From NCBI RefSeq assembly GCF_900269665.1, contig NZ_LT985364.1:1-44107 (forward strand): a stretch of 44,107 nucleotides of DNA. Direction: 5' to 3'. The notes below the pieces were generated by a model that ran no database searches, was not told the origin of the DNA, and saw only the letters and a list, made by a program, of their open reading frames with translations. The position numbers and the translations under genes are program-made. The DNA comes from Nocardia suismassiliense (GTDB lineage Bacteria; Actinomycetota; Actinomycetes; Mycobacteriales; Mycobacteriaceae). This document shows, piece after piece, positions 8,622-16,937 of this stretch; the first letter of the stretch is position 1, and the number at the start of each line of letters is the position of its first letter.

Positions 8622-9449
8622 TCATCGGATTTGTCCGACGGCGGCGTAGCAGCAGATTTCGGTGGCCATTGGCACCGCCCATAAGGCCAGACCTGGCAGG
8701 TGGTCAATGTCGGGTCGCCACCGATGTGGTGCGACCAAGCCTGGATCAACCAGCCTGGCTCCGGCGAGGATTGAGGTGACCTCTGCGCGGCTGCGCGGCC
8801 GGAACCTGATGCCGGCGTTATGAAAGATGTCCGCTGCACGGTGGACCACCGCCGGTTCGATGTCGGCGGTGATGTGACTCAGTGCTAGATACGAACCTGC
8901 CGCCGTTTCCGCAGACAAGGCGTCGATGATGCCGCGTGGGTCGTCGACGAATTCCGCGACGAAGCTCAAGCACAGCAAGACGGGCACATCGACCGCCATT
9001 CGCTTCCTGAACTCACCGAGGACGGCATCGACGTCGGTGATGTCGGCCTGCACGAAACTTGAGTGCACGAAATCTGCCAGCAGCGCCCGCCCGTGCGCGG
9101 CCACGATCGGGTCGTTGTCCAGATACAGGGTTCGGACACCCTCGGCTGCCGCCTCTGCGACCTCGTGCGGGTTCGGCGAGCATGGATAGCCGCTTCCGAG
9201 CTCCACGATCTGGCGCACACCACACTCGGCGACCACGTGATGGATCGCGCGCAACAGGAATCCGCGGGATGCACGTGCCGCGGTCTGGATGGCACGTGCA
9301 TTGGCGAGCAACAGCTCACCTACGTCGGCATCGTGCGGGTAGGTGTCTTTACCGGTACCGATCAGGTGGTCGTGGATCCGTCCGCTTTGCGGCCGAGACT
9401 GGCTGGCCTGCAGGCTCGGACCAGATGATTCGGCCATGTCCTCGCCCAT
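8622..9449 (-). CDS. SAM-dependent methyltransferase, DUF574 type (Methyltransf_19)
   Basis: This is a 275-residue protein. ATG 9449 overlaps the upstream stop by one base (TGATG), so translation is coupled. N-terminal SGRIHDHLIGTGKDTYP matches the family's R-x-Y/H-D-x-L-x-G-GKD opening. The SAM site reads VELGSGYPCSPNPHEVAE, followed by the characteristic YLDNDPIVAAHGRALL block. These proteins are abundant in Streptomyces and Nocardia, often beside XRE regulators; their methyl acceptors are mostly unknown. Here it sits between copies of an unknown protein family and a small membrane protein. A 101-base gap separates it from the next gene downstream. Confidence 0.9.
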   Translation of the reverse strand: MGEDMAESSGPSLQASQSRPQSGRIHDHLIGTGKDTYPHDADVGELLLANARAIQTAARASRGFLLRAIHHVVAECGVRQIVELGSGYPCSPNPHEVAEAAAEGVRTLYLDNDPIVAAHGRALLADFVHSSFVQADITDVDAVLGEFRKRMAVDVPVLLCLSFVAEFVDDPRGIIDALSAETAAGSYLALSHITADIEPAVVHRAADIFHNAGIRFRPRSRAEVTSILAGARLVDPGLVAPHRWRPDIDHLPGLALWAVPMATEICCYAAVGQIR

Positions 9450-10168
9450 CACGTCGCGGGCTTGAACCAAGGACGGTCGGCTACGACACCGCAGTCTGCG
9501 ACCGCGTCCAGCACCTCCGTGCCGCAAGGCCGATACGCATCCATCGGCATCCGCAGCCAGCGACGGAACCCGTCGTGCCGTCTGGTCGGGGCAGGCAAGG
9601 CGATCTGAGTGCCAGTGCGGGTCACCGAGATCTGAGCGCGGAACAGCTGCGCGTAGATCACCGGGTCGTCCGGGATATCCGGATTGACCAGGAACGTCCA
9701 TCGGAAGGCGTGACGATGAGACAGGATCGGGCCTATCCGGAGGCCTCGTTCGACCATTTGGGCTTTCACGCGCACAGCGAGTTCGCCGGGCATCGCGATC
9801 GCACCGAGCGAGCTGCTCGCGACAGCCATGATGCCTTGCAGCTGCGGTTGCGGAAACGCCCTGAGCCCGCAGGTCTCTCGGTAGTAGGCACACCTGGACT
9901 CAAGATCATCGACCGGGATTTTCGGCACCAACGTGGTGATGTCGAGACCAGACTCGATGCGGCGGGCCTGGCGAGCCCGGCACGATCTGGCTCGCAGGTC
10001 CGGTCTCGGTGGAAACGAAACCACGCCCGATGGGACTACCAGCGCCTCCGGCGCGGACGCCGGCATCCTGATCGGCTTGCGCACGGACGCCGACGTGACT
10101 GCACTGCTCTCAGCAGCACTGGCCACCGCGCTCGATAGCTCCTGCTGGCTGCAGGCGGACTCACCCAT
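9449..10168 (-). CDS. Unknown actinobacterial protein, copy 1 of a three-copy family
   Basis: This 239-residue protein has an N-terminal 75-residue Ser/Ala/Arg-rich, probably disordered arm. The conserved region then runs CAYYRETCGL, LGAIAMPGEL, GPILSH, WTFLVNPD, ISVTRTGTQIALPAP, RWLRMPMDAYRPCGTEVLDAV. The same order of blocks occurs in both halves of the frameshifted locus at 10226-11190. I recognise the pattern as a conserved actinobacterial hypothetical family but cannot name a function. The start (10168) has GGAGATGAG upstream; the stop is coupled to the methyltransferase start. Confidence 0.8.
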   Translation of the reverse strand: MGESACSQQELSSAVASAAESSAVTSASVRKPIRMPASAPEALVVPSGVVSFPPRPDLRARSCRARQARRIESGLDITTLVPKIPVDDLESRCAYYRETCGLRAFPQPQLQGIMAVASSSLGAIAMPGELAVRVKAQMVERGLRIGPILSHRHAFRWTFLVNPDIPDDPVIYAQLFRAQISVTRTGTQIALPAPTRRHDGFRRWLRMPMDAYRPCGTEVLDAVADCGVVADRPWFKPAT

Positions 10169-10225
10169 GGGTGTCTCATCTCCGATGTATTGAGGGAACA
10201 GCAGATTCAGAAGTGGGCGGCTTGG

Positions 10226-10714
10226 TCAGAGCTCCGGTGATCGCCTCGCACTGCGGTACGCACTGATCGCCTCGATCACCGTCTTGGCCGACGGCCGGTG
10301 GCGAGTCGTGGGCACGCCGTTGAGCCACCGGGGTTGGGCCGCACCAGGCGCGGGCAACTGAACTTCCGTGCCCGGTAGCAGGATTCGCGCATCGAGGGCG
10401 CACAGCATCGCGAAGACCGCGTAGTCCGAGAGGAATTCGTCCGCCCCAGCGCCGGTGAGCAGCGTCCACTGGGTTCGTCGGCCCTCGCCCTGGTTGACAA
10501 GAACGGGACTGCGACCTACACGCCCGACGACAACTTCTCCAAGACGCGGAGACACCATGACCGCGCCGAACGCACCGACCCGCGCAAATATTTGAGCGCT
10601 TCCTTGGCGGACGAAGGATTCCAAGCCGCATAGGTGCCGGTAGTCGTCGCTCCGGGCGATCGCGGAATCCATTCGCCGCGAGATCGACTCCGCAGACCGA
10701 GCAAGACTGACCAC
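10226..10714 (-). CDS. Unknown protein, copy 2 of the family (likely frameshifted from copy 3)
   Basis: This reading frame carries the family blocks YRHLCGL, FGAVMVSPRLGE, GRSPVLVNQ, WTLLTG, LDARILLPGTEVQLPAP, RWLNGVPTTRHRPSAKTVIEAI, aligning with the 9449-10168 protein. No good start exists: GTG 10714 is used here, ATG 10672 is also possible, and neither has a clear ribosome site. The preceding copy (frame ending at 10516) loses its family sequence exactly where this one begins. The two were therefore probably one two-domain gene or two abutting genes, now out of frame by one base. Confidence 0.6.
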   Translation of the reverse strand: MVSLARSAESISRRMDSAIARSDDYRHLCGLESFVRQGSAQIFARVGAFGAVMVSPRLGEVVVGRVGRSPVLVNQGEGRRTQWTLLTGAGADEFLSDYAVFAMLCALDARILLPGTEVQLPAPGAAQPRWLNGVPTTRHRPSAKTVIEAISAYRSARRSPEL

Positions 10715-11190
10715 CGCGCACCGACCAACGTCGCCTCGATGACCTCGCGCATCGTCGGCAGGAACGACCCGTGCGGCTCGACAAGCCAATGCCAACAGCC
10801 ATCAGGCTCGTCAACAGGCGAGGGCAACGGGATGCATGCCGCAGCAGAACTCACATTCAGGTGTAGCAACGCCCGTGCCATCACCGACTCAAGGCCGTCT
10901 GGCGGTCCGGTCAGAATCGTCGTGCGACTTGATCGCCGGTTCTCAACGATCGGCCCCAACCGGCCGTGAGCAATGTGCCGACGAACCGCTCCCAGACGGC
11001 TCGACGACATCGTGACGCCACTGATAGTGCCCGAGTGCAGGAAGAGTCGACCTGACTCGGGCCTGAACGCCACAGAACAACCGAGTGTTGCGGAGTACTG
11101 CCTACGGCGACGATCTACCTCGTCGGCGCGCACCTCTTCGCATGTCGTATGGCCGGCGCGGACGCCGAACTGAAAGCTCTCACCTGGCAT
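10516..11190 (-). CDS. Unknown protein, copy 3 of the family, 3' end out of frame
   Basis: Starting at ATG 11190 (weak GGGTGCG upstream), the first about 150 residues carry the family blocks RRQYSATLGC, ISGVTMSSSRLG, GPIVEN, TTILTGPPD, AAACIPLPSP, HWLVEPHG, VIEATLVGAR. After that (about 10725 downward) the frame turns into arginine/serine-rich sequence with no family similarity, while the neighbouring frame becomes coding. The last about 65 residues to the stop at 10516 are therefore probably an artefact of a one-base shift. It is the first gene of the minus cassette and diverges from the DUF5753 regulator. Confidence 0.55.
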   Translation of the reverse strand: MPGESFQFGVRAGHTTCEEVRADEVDRRRRQYSATLGCSVAFRPESGRLFLHSGTISGVTMSSSRLGAVRRHIAHGRLGPIVENRRSSRTTILTGPPDGLESVMARALLHLNVSSAAACIPLPSPVDEPDGCWHWLVEPHGSFLPTMREVIEATLVGARWSVLLGLRSRSRGEWIPRSPGATTTGTYAAWNPSSAKEALKYLRGSVRSARSWCLRVLEKLSSGV

Positions 11191-11255
11191 TTCGCACCCC
11201 GTCGGTCACCCGACCGGCCCATGTCTTTGCGGGCCGGAGCTGTGATCTTAGTCAA

Positions 11256-11359
11256 ACATGCCACTGTCCAAACTGCAACATGTCAGATGTAAACTTGTCA
11301 CTTAGACACATGCCATCATGATCATCGTTCATGTCAGAATGAGCGATGGGTACATGTCA
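11256..11359 (+). promoter_or_regulatory. Array of six ACATGYCA-type boxes in divergent promoter
   Basis: Octamers on the same strand start at 11256 (ACATGCCA), 11278 (ACATGTCA), 11293 (ACTTGTCA), 11308 (ACATGCCA), 11329 (TCATGTCA) and 11352 (ACATGTCA). The spacings are 22, 15, 15, 21 and 23 bases. They fill most of the 216-base region between the minus cassette and the DUF5753 regulator. A repeated directional octamer like this suggests a multimeric operator, most simply for the adjacent regulator (inference). Confidence 0.6.
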
Positions 11360-11406
11360 AAATGACTGGTAGTCTCTGAGCTGAGACCCATGGGAGGGCA
11401 CCGAAG

Positions 11407-12297
11407 ATGGCCGAAAGCGTCGAGAACAACGACTCCACCGTCGCGAGGCGACAGCTTGGGCGCCACCTTCGCAAGCTTCGAGAAGACGCGGGCATGACAA
11501 GGGAACAGTCGGCGCCGGAGCTTGAGATATCCGTCTCCACGCTGATCCGGATCGAGACCGGCAAGACAGGGCTGAAGACGAGCGACGTCGACACCATGTG
11601 TCGCCTGTACAAACAGCCGGAGATGGCAGATGCGCTTAAGGCGTACGCTCGGGCAGCAAAGACGAAATCCTGGTATCGCCAATACAAAGATGTCATTCCC
11701 GAGTGGTTTGACGTCTACATCGGACTTGAGCAGATTGCCGCCAAGTTTCGCTGGCACGAGGGCATTTTGGTGCCCGGCATACTGCAAACCAAGGACTATG
11801 CCGCGACCGTCATCCGCGCACACAACCCCGACGTGTCAGACGACGAAATCGACCGCCGGGTGCAATTGCGCTTGCAGCGACAGGCCGTTCTGACACGTCC
11901 CGTAAGTCCACCGGAGTGGCACATCGTGCTCAACGAGGCGGTGTTGCGGCGTCAAATCGGCGGCCCTCTGGTCATGCATGAACAACTCGACCGGTTGCTC
12001 GAAGTCACCGCGCTGCCAAATGTCACTCTCGGGATAATTCCACTGGACGCTGACGTCGATTATGGAGTTCTATCCGGACCATTTCTGATTCTTGACTTTC
12101 CAACCAACGGGAACGGGCAGTCGACAGAACCCACAACCGTGTACGTCGAAGGGTTCATCGGCGCGCTGTACACCGATGACGAAGAAGAGGTCAACCGGTA
12201 CCGCACTGCTTTTACCGGCATCAGTAGTGCGGCGCTAAGTCCCGGTGACTCCAAAGCCTCAATTGCGAAAGTAGCTAAGGAGATGAAGAGGAAATGA
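11407..12297 (+). CDS. XRE-family regulator with DUF5753 domain (Scr1-type)
   Basis: This is a 296-residue protein. Residues about 15-70 form a helix-turn-helix (LRKLREDAGMTREQSAPELEIS, then LIRIETGKTG). Residues about 95-285 match the DUF5753 pattern: WFDVYIGLEQIAAKFRWHEG, VPGILQTKDYA, EWHIVLNEAVLRR, LPNVTLGIIPL. Such proteins pair with DUF397 proteins across Streptomyces and Nocardia (WhiJ/BldB-like systems, also called Scr1 antitoxin-like). The partner follows with an ATGA overlap. The upstream box array is a likely autoregulatory site. Base composition is somewhat less GC-rich than the neighbours. Confidence 0.93.
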   Translation: MAESVENNDSTVARRQLGRHLRKLREDAGMTREQSAPELEISVSTLIRIETGKTGLKTSDVDTMCRLYKQPEMADALKAYARAAKTKSWYRQYKDVIPEWFDVYIGLEQIAAKFRWHEGILVPGILQTKDYAATVIRAHNPDVSDDEIDRRVQLRLQRQAVLTRPVSPPEWHIVLNEAVLRRQIGGPLVMHEQLDRLLEVTALPNVTLGIIPLDADVDYGVLSGPFLILDFPTNGNGQSTEPTTVYVEGFIGALYTDDEEEVNRYRTAFTGISSAALSPGDSKASIAKVAKEMKRK

Positions 12298-12506
12298 CCG
12301 ATGATCCTGGAATCCCAAATGATTGGCGGACATCCAGTAAGAGCAACGGGCAGGGTAACTGCGTTGAAGTAGGCTTCCTTGATAATGGAAATGTTGTCGT
12401 TCGTGATACGAAGGACCTTGGCATCGGTCCGACTCTGACCTTCACCCCAGCCGAGTGGGATGCCTTCCTCGATGGGGCACTCCAAGGCGAGTTCAACAGG
12501 CCCTGA
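12294..12506 (+). CDS. DUF397 domain protein
   Basis: This 70-residue protein carries the DUF397 signature: WRTSSKSNGQGNCVEVG, then VVVRDTKD and FTPAEWDAFLDG. It belongs to the small-protein partner family of DUF5753 regulators, some of which act as toxins or modulators of the regulator. ATG 12294 overlaps the regulator stop by four bases, so the two form one unit. A strong hairpin terminator follows 21 bases after the stop. Confidence 0.93.
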   Translation: MTDDPGIPNDWRTSSKSNGQGNCVEVGFLDNGNVVVRDTKDLGIGPTLTFTPAEWDAFLDGALQGEFNRP

Positions 12507-12526
12507 AAGCGGCGCGACACTCCATC

Positions 12527-12564
12527 AACGTCCCAGCGAACCCGGCCCGGTTCGCTGGGACGTT
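12527..12564 (+). terminator. 16-bp perfect terminator hairpin after DUF397 gene
   Basis: AACGTCCCAGCGAACC (12527-12542) pairs perfectly with 12549-12564 around a 6-base CGGCCC loop, then CGTCTT follows. It closes the regulator/DUF397 transcript. Confidence 0.8.
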
Positions 12565-13002
12565 CGTCTTCCCGCACTCTCAACTCAACCATCGAGAATA
12601 CACATTACTCGCTGCGACGTTCACCAATTGGCAGTCGGTCTCTATGAGCACGCCACGCCTTACGGTGTCCATTTCAGCTTCAACTGATCATCCTTCGGAC
12701 GACTCCCGTTCAGTAAGCAATTGCCTCTGAGCCACGCTTGCGACGCTGCCCGACGGAGGGACGGCATTAGTTGAGGGCACAGAGGGTTGAAACCGCATCG
12801 CGGTAGTAACAGTCTGAGTGACTGTGAACATTGGGGGTTCCGGCGGGCCGCTACCCCGCCACCAGGGACCGTGAGTGGCGGATAAGCGGTATTCCAAGCG
12901 TGCGGGATTCCAAGCGTGCAATCCTCGCAGCTCTTGGGATGTGCTGTGCCCCGTTCACGGGCCACACTACGATCAGGTGGAATCGAGTCGCGCGGCCATG
13001 GC
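12565..13002. other. Intergenic stretch without recognisable gene
   Basis: These 438 bases separate the DUF397 terminator from the small CxxC gene. The only structure noticed is a 13-bp direct repeat, ATTCCAAGCGTGC, at 12891-12903 and 12907-12919 (three bases apart). Open frames here lack ribosome sites and protein-like composition. Confidence 0.5.
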
Positions 13003-13320
13003 TCATGAAAGCCCAAGTCGGTCCCTCAGCTCCGGGCCGTGATACACCAGATCTGTGTTGCCCGGCAGCGATTTGAAGTCGGTCGCGACAAGTCGGCGCC
13101 CGATGGCCTTCTCGAAACAACGGAAGCAGACCCAACCGGAGAGTCCTGAGCTCGCCCACAAATCATCGTGGACCATGTAGACATCCGCGTCGGTGCTCGA
13201 GCATTTGTCGCAGGGCGTGTACATCCGCGCGGGCGGCGCTGAAACGATTGCACTTGACCAGGGAACGGCCACGTCGGTCGCGGTCTTGGCCGAGCCACCG
13301 GGCTGGATACGGAAGTTCAT
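13003..13320 (-). CDS. Small CxxC/CxxC (zinc-ribbon-like) protein
   Basis: This 105-residue protein has CDKC near residue 37, a VYMVHDDLW segment, and a second pair CFRC near residue 68, followed by FEKAIGRRLVATDF. Two CxxC knuckles flanking a HDxLW motif recall small zinc-binding proteins common on actinobacterial prophages and accessory elements; I cannot name a function. ATG 13320 has GGAG about 10 bases upstream. A shorter start at ATG 13224, just before the first CxxC, is possible. Confidence 0.6.
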   Translation of the reverse strand: MNFRIQPGGSAKTATDVAVPWSSAIVSAPPARMYTPCDKCSSTDADVYMVHDDLWASSGLSGWVCFRCFEKAIGRRLVATDFKSLPGNTDLVYHGPELRDRLGLS

Positions 13321-13501
13321 CGAGAAGGATCTCCGGTCATGGGGAAATTCTCGACCAATACCCGCCGGAGGTCAATGATCCTGTTGAGAGCCGACTAGGC
13401 GGGCGGCGGAGTTGCATCAGATTCGTCATTGTTGCGTTGGAAGTGCCGCGCAGCGTTCGAACCGATGGGCAGTCTTGAATCGGCGCAGTTCAACGCGGGC
13501 G

Positions 13502-14476
13502 CTACCAGTCGGGTTCCGGCACTTTGACCTGGCTTGGCTCGATATCGGTTCGGATCCCTCGGAAACTCGGGTGGCGAAGGATGCCCGACGCTGTTACCTC
13601 GCGGTACTCGATGCTGGCGACGAGCACGGGGTGCACCCAGGTCGCCGTAATGAGTTCGCGAGGAACAGTCGGCCCAAGCGGGCTGCCTGGTTGAGTGATC
13701 TGGTCGAGGGCGGATCGGATTTCGCGGCGGGCGGCGTTGGTGAATCCAGTTCCAACGCAACCGATCCATCTCATGGTTCGCTGCTCCGTGTAGGCGCCGA
13801 GTATCAGTGAGCCGAAGGTCGTGGCGTGAGGACCTCGGCCGGCGAGGTGGCCGATAACGATTCCCTCGGTCTGGAGGCGCACGACCGTCTTAATCCAGGA
13901 GCGGGAGCGGCCGGGCGTGTAGCTGGAGCTGAGACGTTTGCTGAGCAGCCCTTCCCCTCCTTTCTCCTCGATGGCGGCCAGCAGCTGTTCGGGATCGACG
14001 TCGTCGGATGTCCAGAACGGAGGGATTTGGAGCCGCGGGCTTTCCAGTCCGAGGTTGCCGAGGAGCTGTCGGCGTTCGACATAGGTGCGCCCCGTGACTG
14101 GCATGCCGTCGATTTCGGTTACGTCGAAGATGATGTAGGTGACGGGGAGCTCTTGCTGGAGCTGCGCCGAGGGGCGCGGCCTGTGCAGTCGGCGCGCCAA
14201 CGCGGCAAAATCCGGGATGCCGGTAGCGGGACTGAGGACGACCAGCTCACCGTCGACAACGAATTCGTGGCCGCTGCGGGCGGCGGCGCTCAACAGCCCG
14301 TCGATCACCTCGGGAAATGAAGTGGACATGTTTCGACCGCTTCTGGAATACAGGCGGCAACCTTTGGTCGTGCAGCGTGCGGCGCATCTCGCGCCATCCC
14401 ATTTGACCTCGTAAGCCCAGCCATCGGTAGGCGGTCTCCCGGGGACCGCCAGCATCGGTTCTGGGACCGCGCCCAC
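13502..14476 (-). CDS. Stand-alone ATP-dependent DNA ligase (LigC/LigD ligase-domain type)
   Basis: From GTG 14476 this is 324 residues. The nucleotidyl-transfer motif reads EVKWDGAR with the adenylated Lys25; later come VVDGELVVL (motif III), EGLLSKRL (motif IV) and SWIKTV (motif V), then an OB-fold-like C-terminus ending VPEPDW as in many LigD-type ligases. No primase or nuclease domain is attached, matching LigC-class enzymes that seal nicks in repair or end joining. The frame is open to ATG 14578, but the extra residues are arginine/serine-rich and unlike the family, so the later GTG (or ATG 14455) is preferred. It lies downstream of the XRE/ImmA/transporter genes on the same strand. Confidence 0.9.
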   Translation of the reverse strand: MGAVPEPMLAVPGRPPTDGWAYEVKWDGARCAARCTTKGCRLYSRSGRNMSTSFPEVIDGLLSAAARSGHEFVVDGELVVLSPATGIPDFAALARRLHRPRPSAQLQQELPVTYIIFDVTEIDGMPVTGRTYVERRQLLGNLGLESPRLQIPPFWTSDDVDPEQLLAAIEEKGGEGLLSKRLSSSYTPGRSRSWIKTVVRLQTEGIVIGHLAGRGPHATTFGSLILGAYTEQRTMRWIGCVGTGFTNAARREIRSALDQITQPGSPLGPTVPRELITATWVHPVLVASIEYREVTASGILRHPSFRGIRTDIEPSQVKVPEPDW

Positions 14477-14672
14477 CCATGCAGCGTACTCGCAGCAACT
14501 TCCGACCGTATGGTTCCAATAGGTCGGGTTCGACGACGTCGACCGTCCCCGCCGCCGGGGCAGTGACGCGTGCATCATGGTGGTTGTCAGCGTGTGCGTC
14601 GACCTCGCCAGCCTGGGGCGTCCGGGCGGTCATATTTCTTCGGCGGCATACCAGCGACTGTTGCTGTACCCC

Positions 14673-15887
14673 TCAGTCCTTCGCCGTTGGTAGATCATCG
14701 CCAGCTCCCTTGAGGACCGCCGGCACCAAGGGCGAGGTCCGGAAGGCCATCGCGACTGCGACGAGCCAGCGGAGCTCGTCGGTGAACGCGAGTTGTTCGG
14801 GTTGGTGGAAGACCTCACCGCAGTCGATGCCTTCCGCGTCGTGGCGGTAGGCGCTCAGGGCAGCGGCGATCCGGGCGGCTTCGATCGCGGCGGGGCGTTT
14901 GTCGCTCGGGATGCGCAGTTCGGTTGCGAGGCGTTCAGCGCGTGCGGTGGTTGTCGGGCGAAGGTGATGTTGGAGCAGCAGCAGCGCATCGCGGATTTCG
15001 ATGACACGCCGATATACCCGTGCGCGGCTGGCTCGACGCGCGGGCGGCGCCGTGCGAGCAAGATCTGGGATCGTTTGGGTCAGGGCCGACCACATCGGAC
15101 GTAAACGATATAGGGCCCAACGGCTTTCGACTCCGCTGGCGGCCTGCGGTATCACCGAGGGGCATAGGTATCCGATCAGCATGATCGCCGCACCGAGGCT
15201 GGCGAACGCCGGCGCGATGGTGACGTTGAGGGTTTGTGTCGAGATTCCTGCCCACGCCCCAATCAGGGCGATCGTCTTTCCGATGCTGTAACCGATTGCG
15301 ATGGTCGCCCCCGCCGACAGCAAGGCAAGGCCGCGGCGCAACCAGATCTGCTCTCGCACTTGCGGAATCCACTGGCGGCACAGCACCACCAGCCGCACTA
15401 GCCCGAAGGTGTAGGCGCAGAAGTAGACACCCAGGAAAGCGGCAACGATGCCGATGGTCCCGTAGTGGTGATCGAAATCCGTCGCGCGTGGTTGATCATG
15501 TACCGGTGAGAGGAAGAACAGGAGCACCATCGCTGCGACGACCGCGATGTTCGCCGCAGCTACCCTGCGTGGACTGAACACCGAAGTGTCCGAGGCTGAT
15601 TCATGCGGTGCCACCAGGACAGTGGTCCACACGAAAGTGCCCATTACGGCGGTGGTGATGGCGGTGTAGACGATGAGGCTGGCGAGGTTGGGGATTCCGC
15701 TTGTTCTGCCGATCCACAGATAGATGTGGGGAACGGCGGCTTCGAAGCCGATTGCCGAGCATGCGATCGCGATCGCGAGAGCCCATCGTGCTGGAGAGTT
15801 CGGATTTCGTATGGCGATGATCAGCCGCCAGATGAATCCGACGATAGCCAACGCGCCGATGCTGCCATAGGTGATCGCGAACTGCAC
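14673..15887 (-). CDS. MAB_1171c-type multi-pass membrane protein
   Basis: This is a 404-residue protein. GTG 15887 sits two bases after the ImmA-like gene's stop and has AGGGGAC upstream; the frame reads further up but through the neighbour gene. The first about 240 residues hold roughly seven hydrophobic helices (for example ALAIVGFIWRLIIAI, VAAMVLLFFLSPV, AAFLGVYFCAYTFGL). The C-terminal about 160 residues are cytoplasmic-looking, helical and arginine-rich. The pattern and the XRE/ImmA context match the mycobacterial MAB_1171c family, annotated as putative transporters without shown substrate. The regulator-peptidase-membrane protein order suggests a stress-controlled system. Confidence 0.85.
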   Translation of the reverse strand: MQFAITYGSIGALAIVGFIWRLIIAIRNPNSPARWALAIAIACSAIGFEAAVPHIYLWIGRTSGIPNLASLIVYTAITTAVMGTFVWTTVLVAPHESASDTSVFSPRRVAAANIAVVAAMVLLFFLSPVHDQPRATDFDHHYGTIGIVAAFLGVYFCAYTFGLVRLVVLCRQWIPQVREQIWLRRGLALLSAGATIAIGYSIGKTIALIGAWAGISTQTLNVTIAPAFASLGAAIMLIGYLCPSVIPQAASGVESRWALYRLRPMWSALTQTIPDLARTAPPARRASRARVYRRVIEIRDALLLLQHHLRPTTTARAERLATELRIPSDKRPAAIEAARIAAALSAYRHDAEGIDCGEVFHQPEQLAFTDELRWLVAVAMAFRTSPLVPAVLKGAGDDLPTAKD

Positions 15888-15889
15888 TG

Positions 15890-16438
15890 CTACCAGTCCC
15901 CTGTTCCCAGTGCGGCTAGCAGGCTTTGGATTTCGGCCTCGGTTGTCATGACCCATTCTTCGTGGCTAGCGGAGATGATGTGGTGCGACATGAGCAGATC
16001 GGCAATGTTTTCAGCTTCGATTTCTTCCTCGGTCAACGAGCAGCTGCGCTTGAGTATTCGTTGGACGACCGAGGGGTCGATGTTTGGTGCGATCAATCGC
16101 AGAGCGTCTGCTCCGGTGACGACGTGGGGTTGGTGTCCGGCGATCAAATGACCGAACTCATGGCAGACGATGTGATCCTGATGAATTTTGCTGGTGAGAC
16201 TCTGGTAGGCGATGAAGTCGATCTCGCGGGTAACCAGTAGCCCGCCTGAGAGTCCGGCAACAGGAAATGCCGCCGACCGCAGCCGCAATGGCCGCCCACG
16301 CTTGCTGGCGAGCGCTTCGGCGAGTTGATTGACCGAGAAGCGGTTCGGCAGCCCTAGTGCGTTCAGCGTGCCGCGCAGCGTCCGGTGATTCATGAGTGGC
16401 CGCCCATCCAAGGGGCTGGTCCAGACTGCGATCCGCAT
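15890..16438 (-). CDS. ImmA/IrrE family metallo-endopeptidase
   Basis: This 182-residue protein carries the zinc-protease motif HEFGH near residues 93-97 (CHEFGHLIAGH) and a downstream EEEIEAENIADLLM helix supplying the third zinc ligand. ImmA/IrrE peptidases cleave XRE-type repressors, releasing their targets (family knowledge). The XRE gene lies three bases upstream, so that protein is the obvious substrate. ATG 16438 was used; ATG 16393 is possible. The stop is two bases before the membrane-protein start. Confidence 0.93.
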   Translation of the reverse strand: MRIAVWTSPLDGRPLMNHRTLRGTLNALGLPNRFSVNQLAEALASKRGRPLRLRSAAFPVAGLSGGLLVTREIDFIAYQSLTSKIHQDHIVCHEFGHLIAGHQPHVVTGADALRLIAPNIDPSVVQRILKRSCSLTEEEIEAENIADLLMSHHIISASHEEWVMTTEAEIQSLLAALGTGDW

Positions 16439-16441
16439 GGC

Positions 16442-16909
16442 TCAGATCTGATCATCGGCATGGGGACGCTGCTCGGCTTCGATACGGCTTAACACGTCGT
16501 GCATCGCTGCGACGACTTCCGGCCGCACGCCCTCCCCGTGAGCCAAACGGTCGCGCAGCACCAGCTCCAGCACGGCGGTGTCGTCGGCGGTCCTCAGCCT
16601 GTGCACCAGCGCCAGTTCGGTGGCAATCCCCTCGGCGAGGACAGGGTCGGTCAGCGGATCCAGGCTTTTCAAGCCGAAGTACTTTCGCAGAGTCTCGAGC
16701 GTCTCCAGGGTCGGATTCGTTGTCTGGCCGGTTCGCAGTTTCCACACAGCGTTACCTGACAGGGTCGCGCCAGTGGCGTTGTTGATCTCCTTTGCCAGCG
16801 GCCGGTTGGGGAATTCCTCCCATTGCCCGTCGCGCAGCGTGGGCGGATGCATGGCGTTGATGAGCGTGTTGATCGCACGGGTCACCGGATGTCGCTGCGG
16901 CTCATCCAT
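16442..16909 (-). CDS. XRE-family helix-turn-helix repressor of the ImmA operon
   Basis: This protein is about 155 residues. The helix-turn-helix spans about 28-85 (LAKEINNATGATLSGNAVWKLR), with an N-terminal segment typical of actinobacterial regulators that precede ImmA/IrrE genes. ATG 16909 (MDEPQR) is chosen because GGGGGA lies nine bases upstream; ATG 16918 would abut that site. It is probably the target of the downstream peptidase. An inverted repeat at 16938-16957 may be its operator. Confidence 0.88.
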   Translation of the reverse strand: MDEPQRHPVTRAINTLINAMHPPTLRDGQWEEFPNRPLAKEINNATGATLSGNAVWKLRTGQTTNPTLETLETLRKYFGLKSLDPLTDPVLAEGIATELALVHRLRTADDTAVLELVLRDRLAHGEGVRPEVVAAMHDVLSRIEAEQRPHADDQI

Positions 16910-16937
16910 TCCAACCATCCCCCACAGGTGAAATATT

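Noticed and set aside
12891..12919. 13-bp direct repeat as an attachment site
   Set aside because: No integrase or tRNA gene nearby and the copies are only three bases apart.
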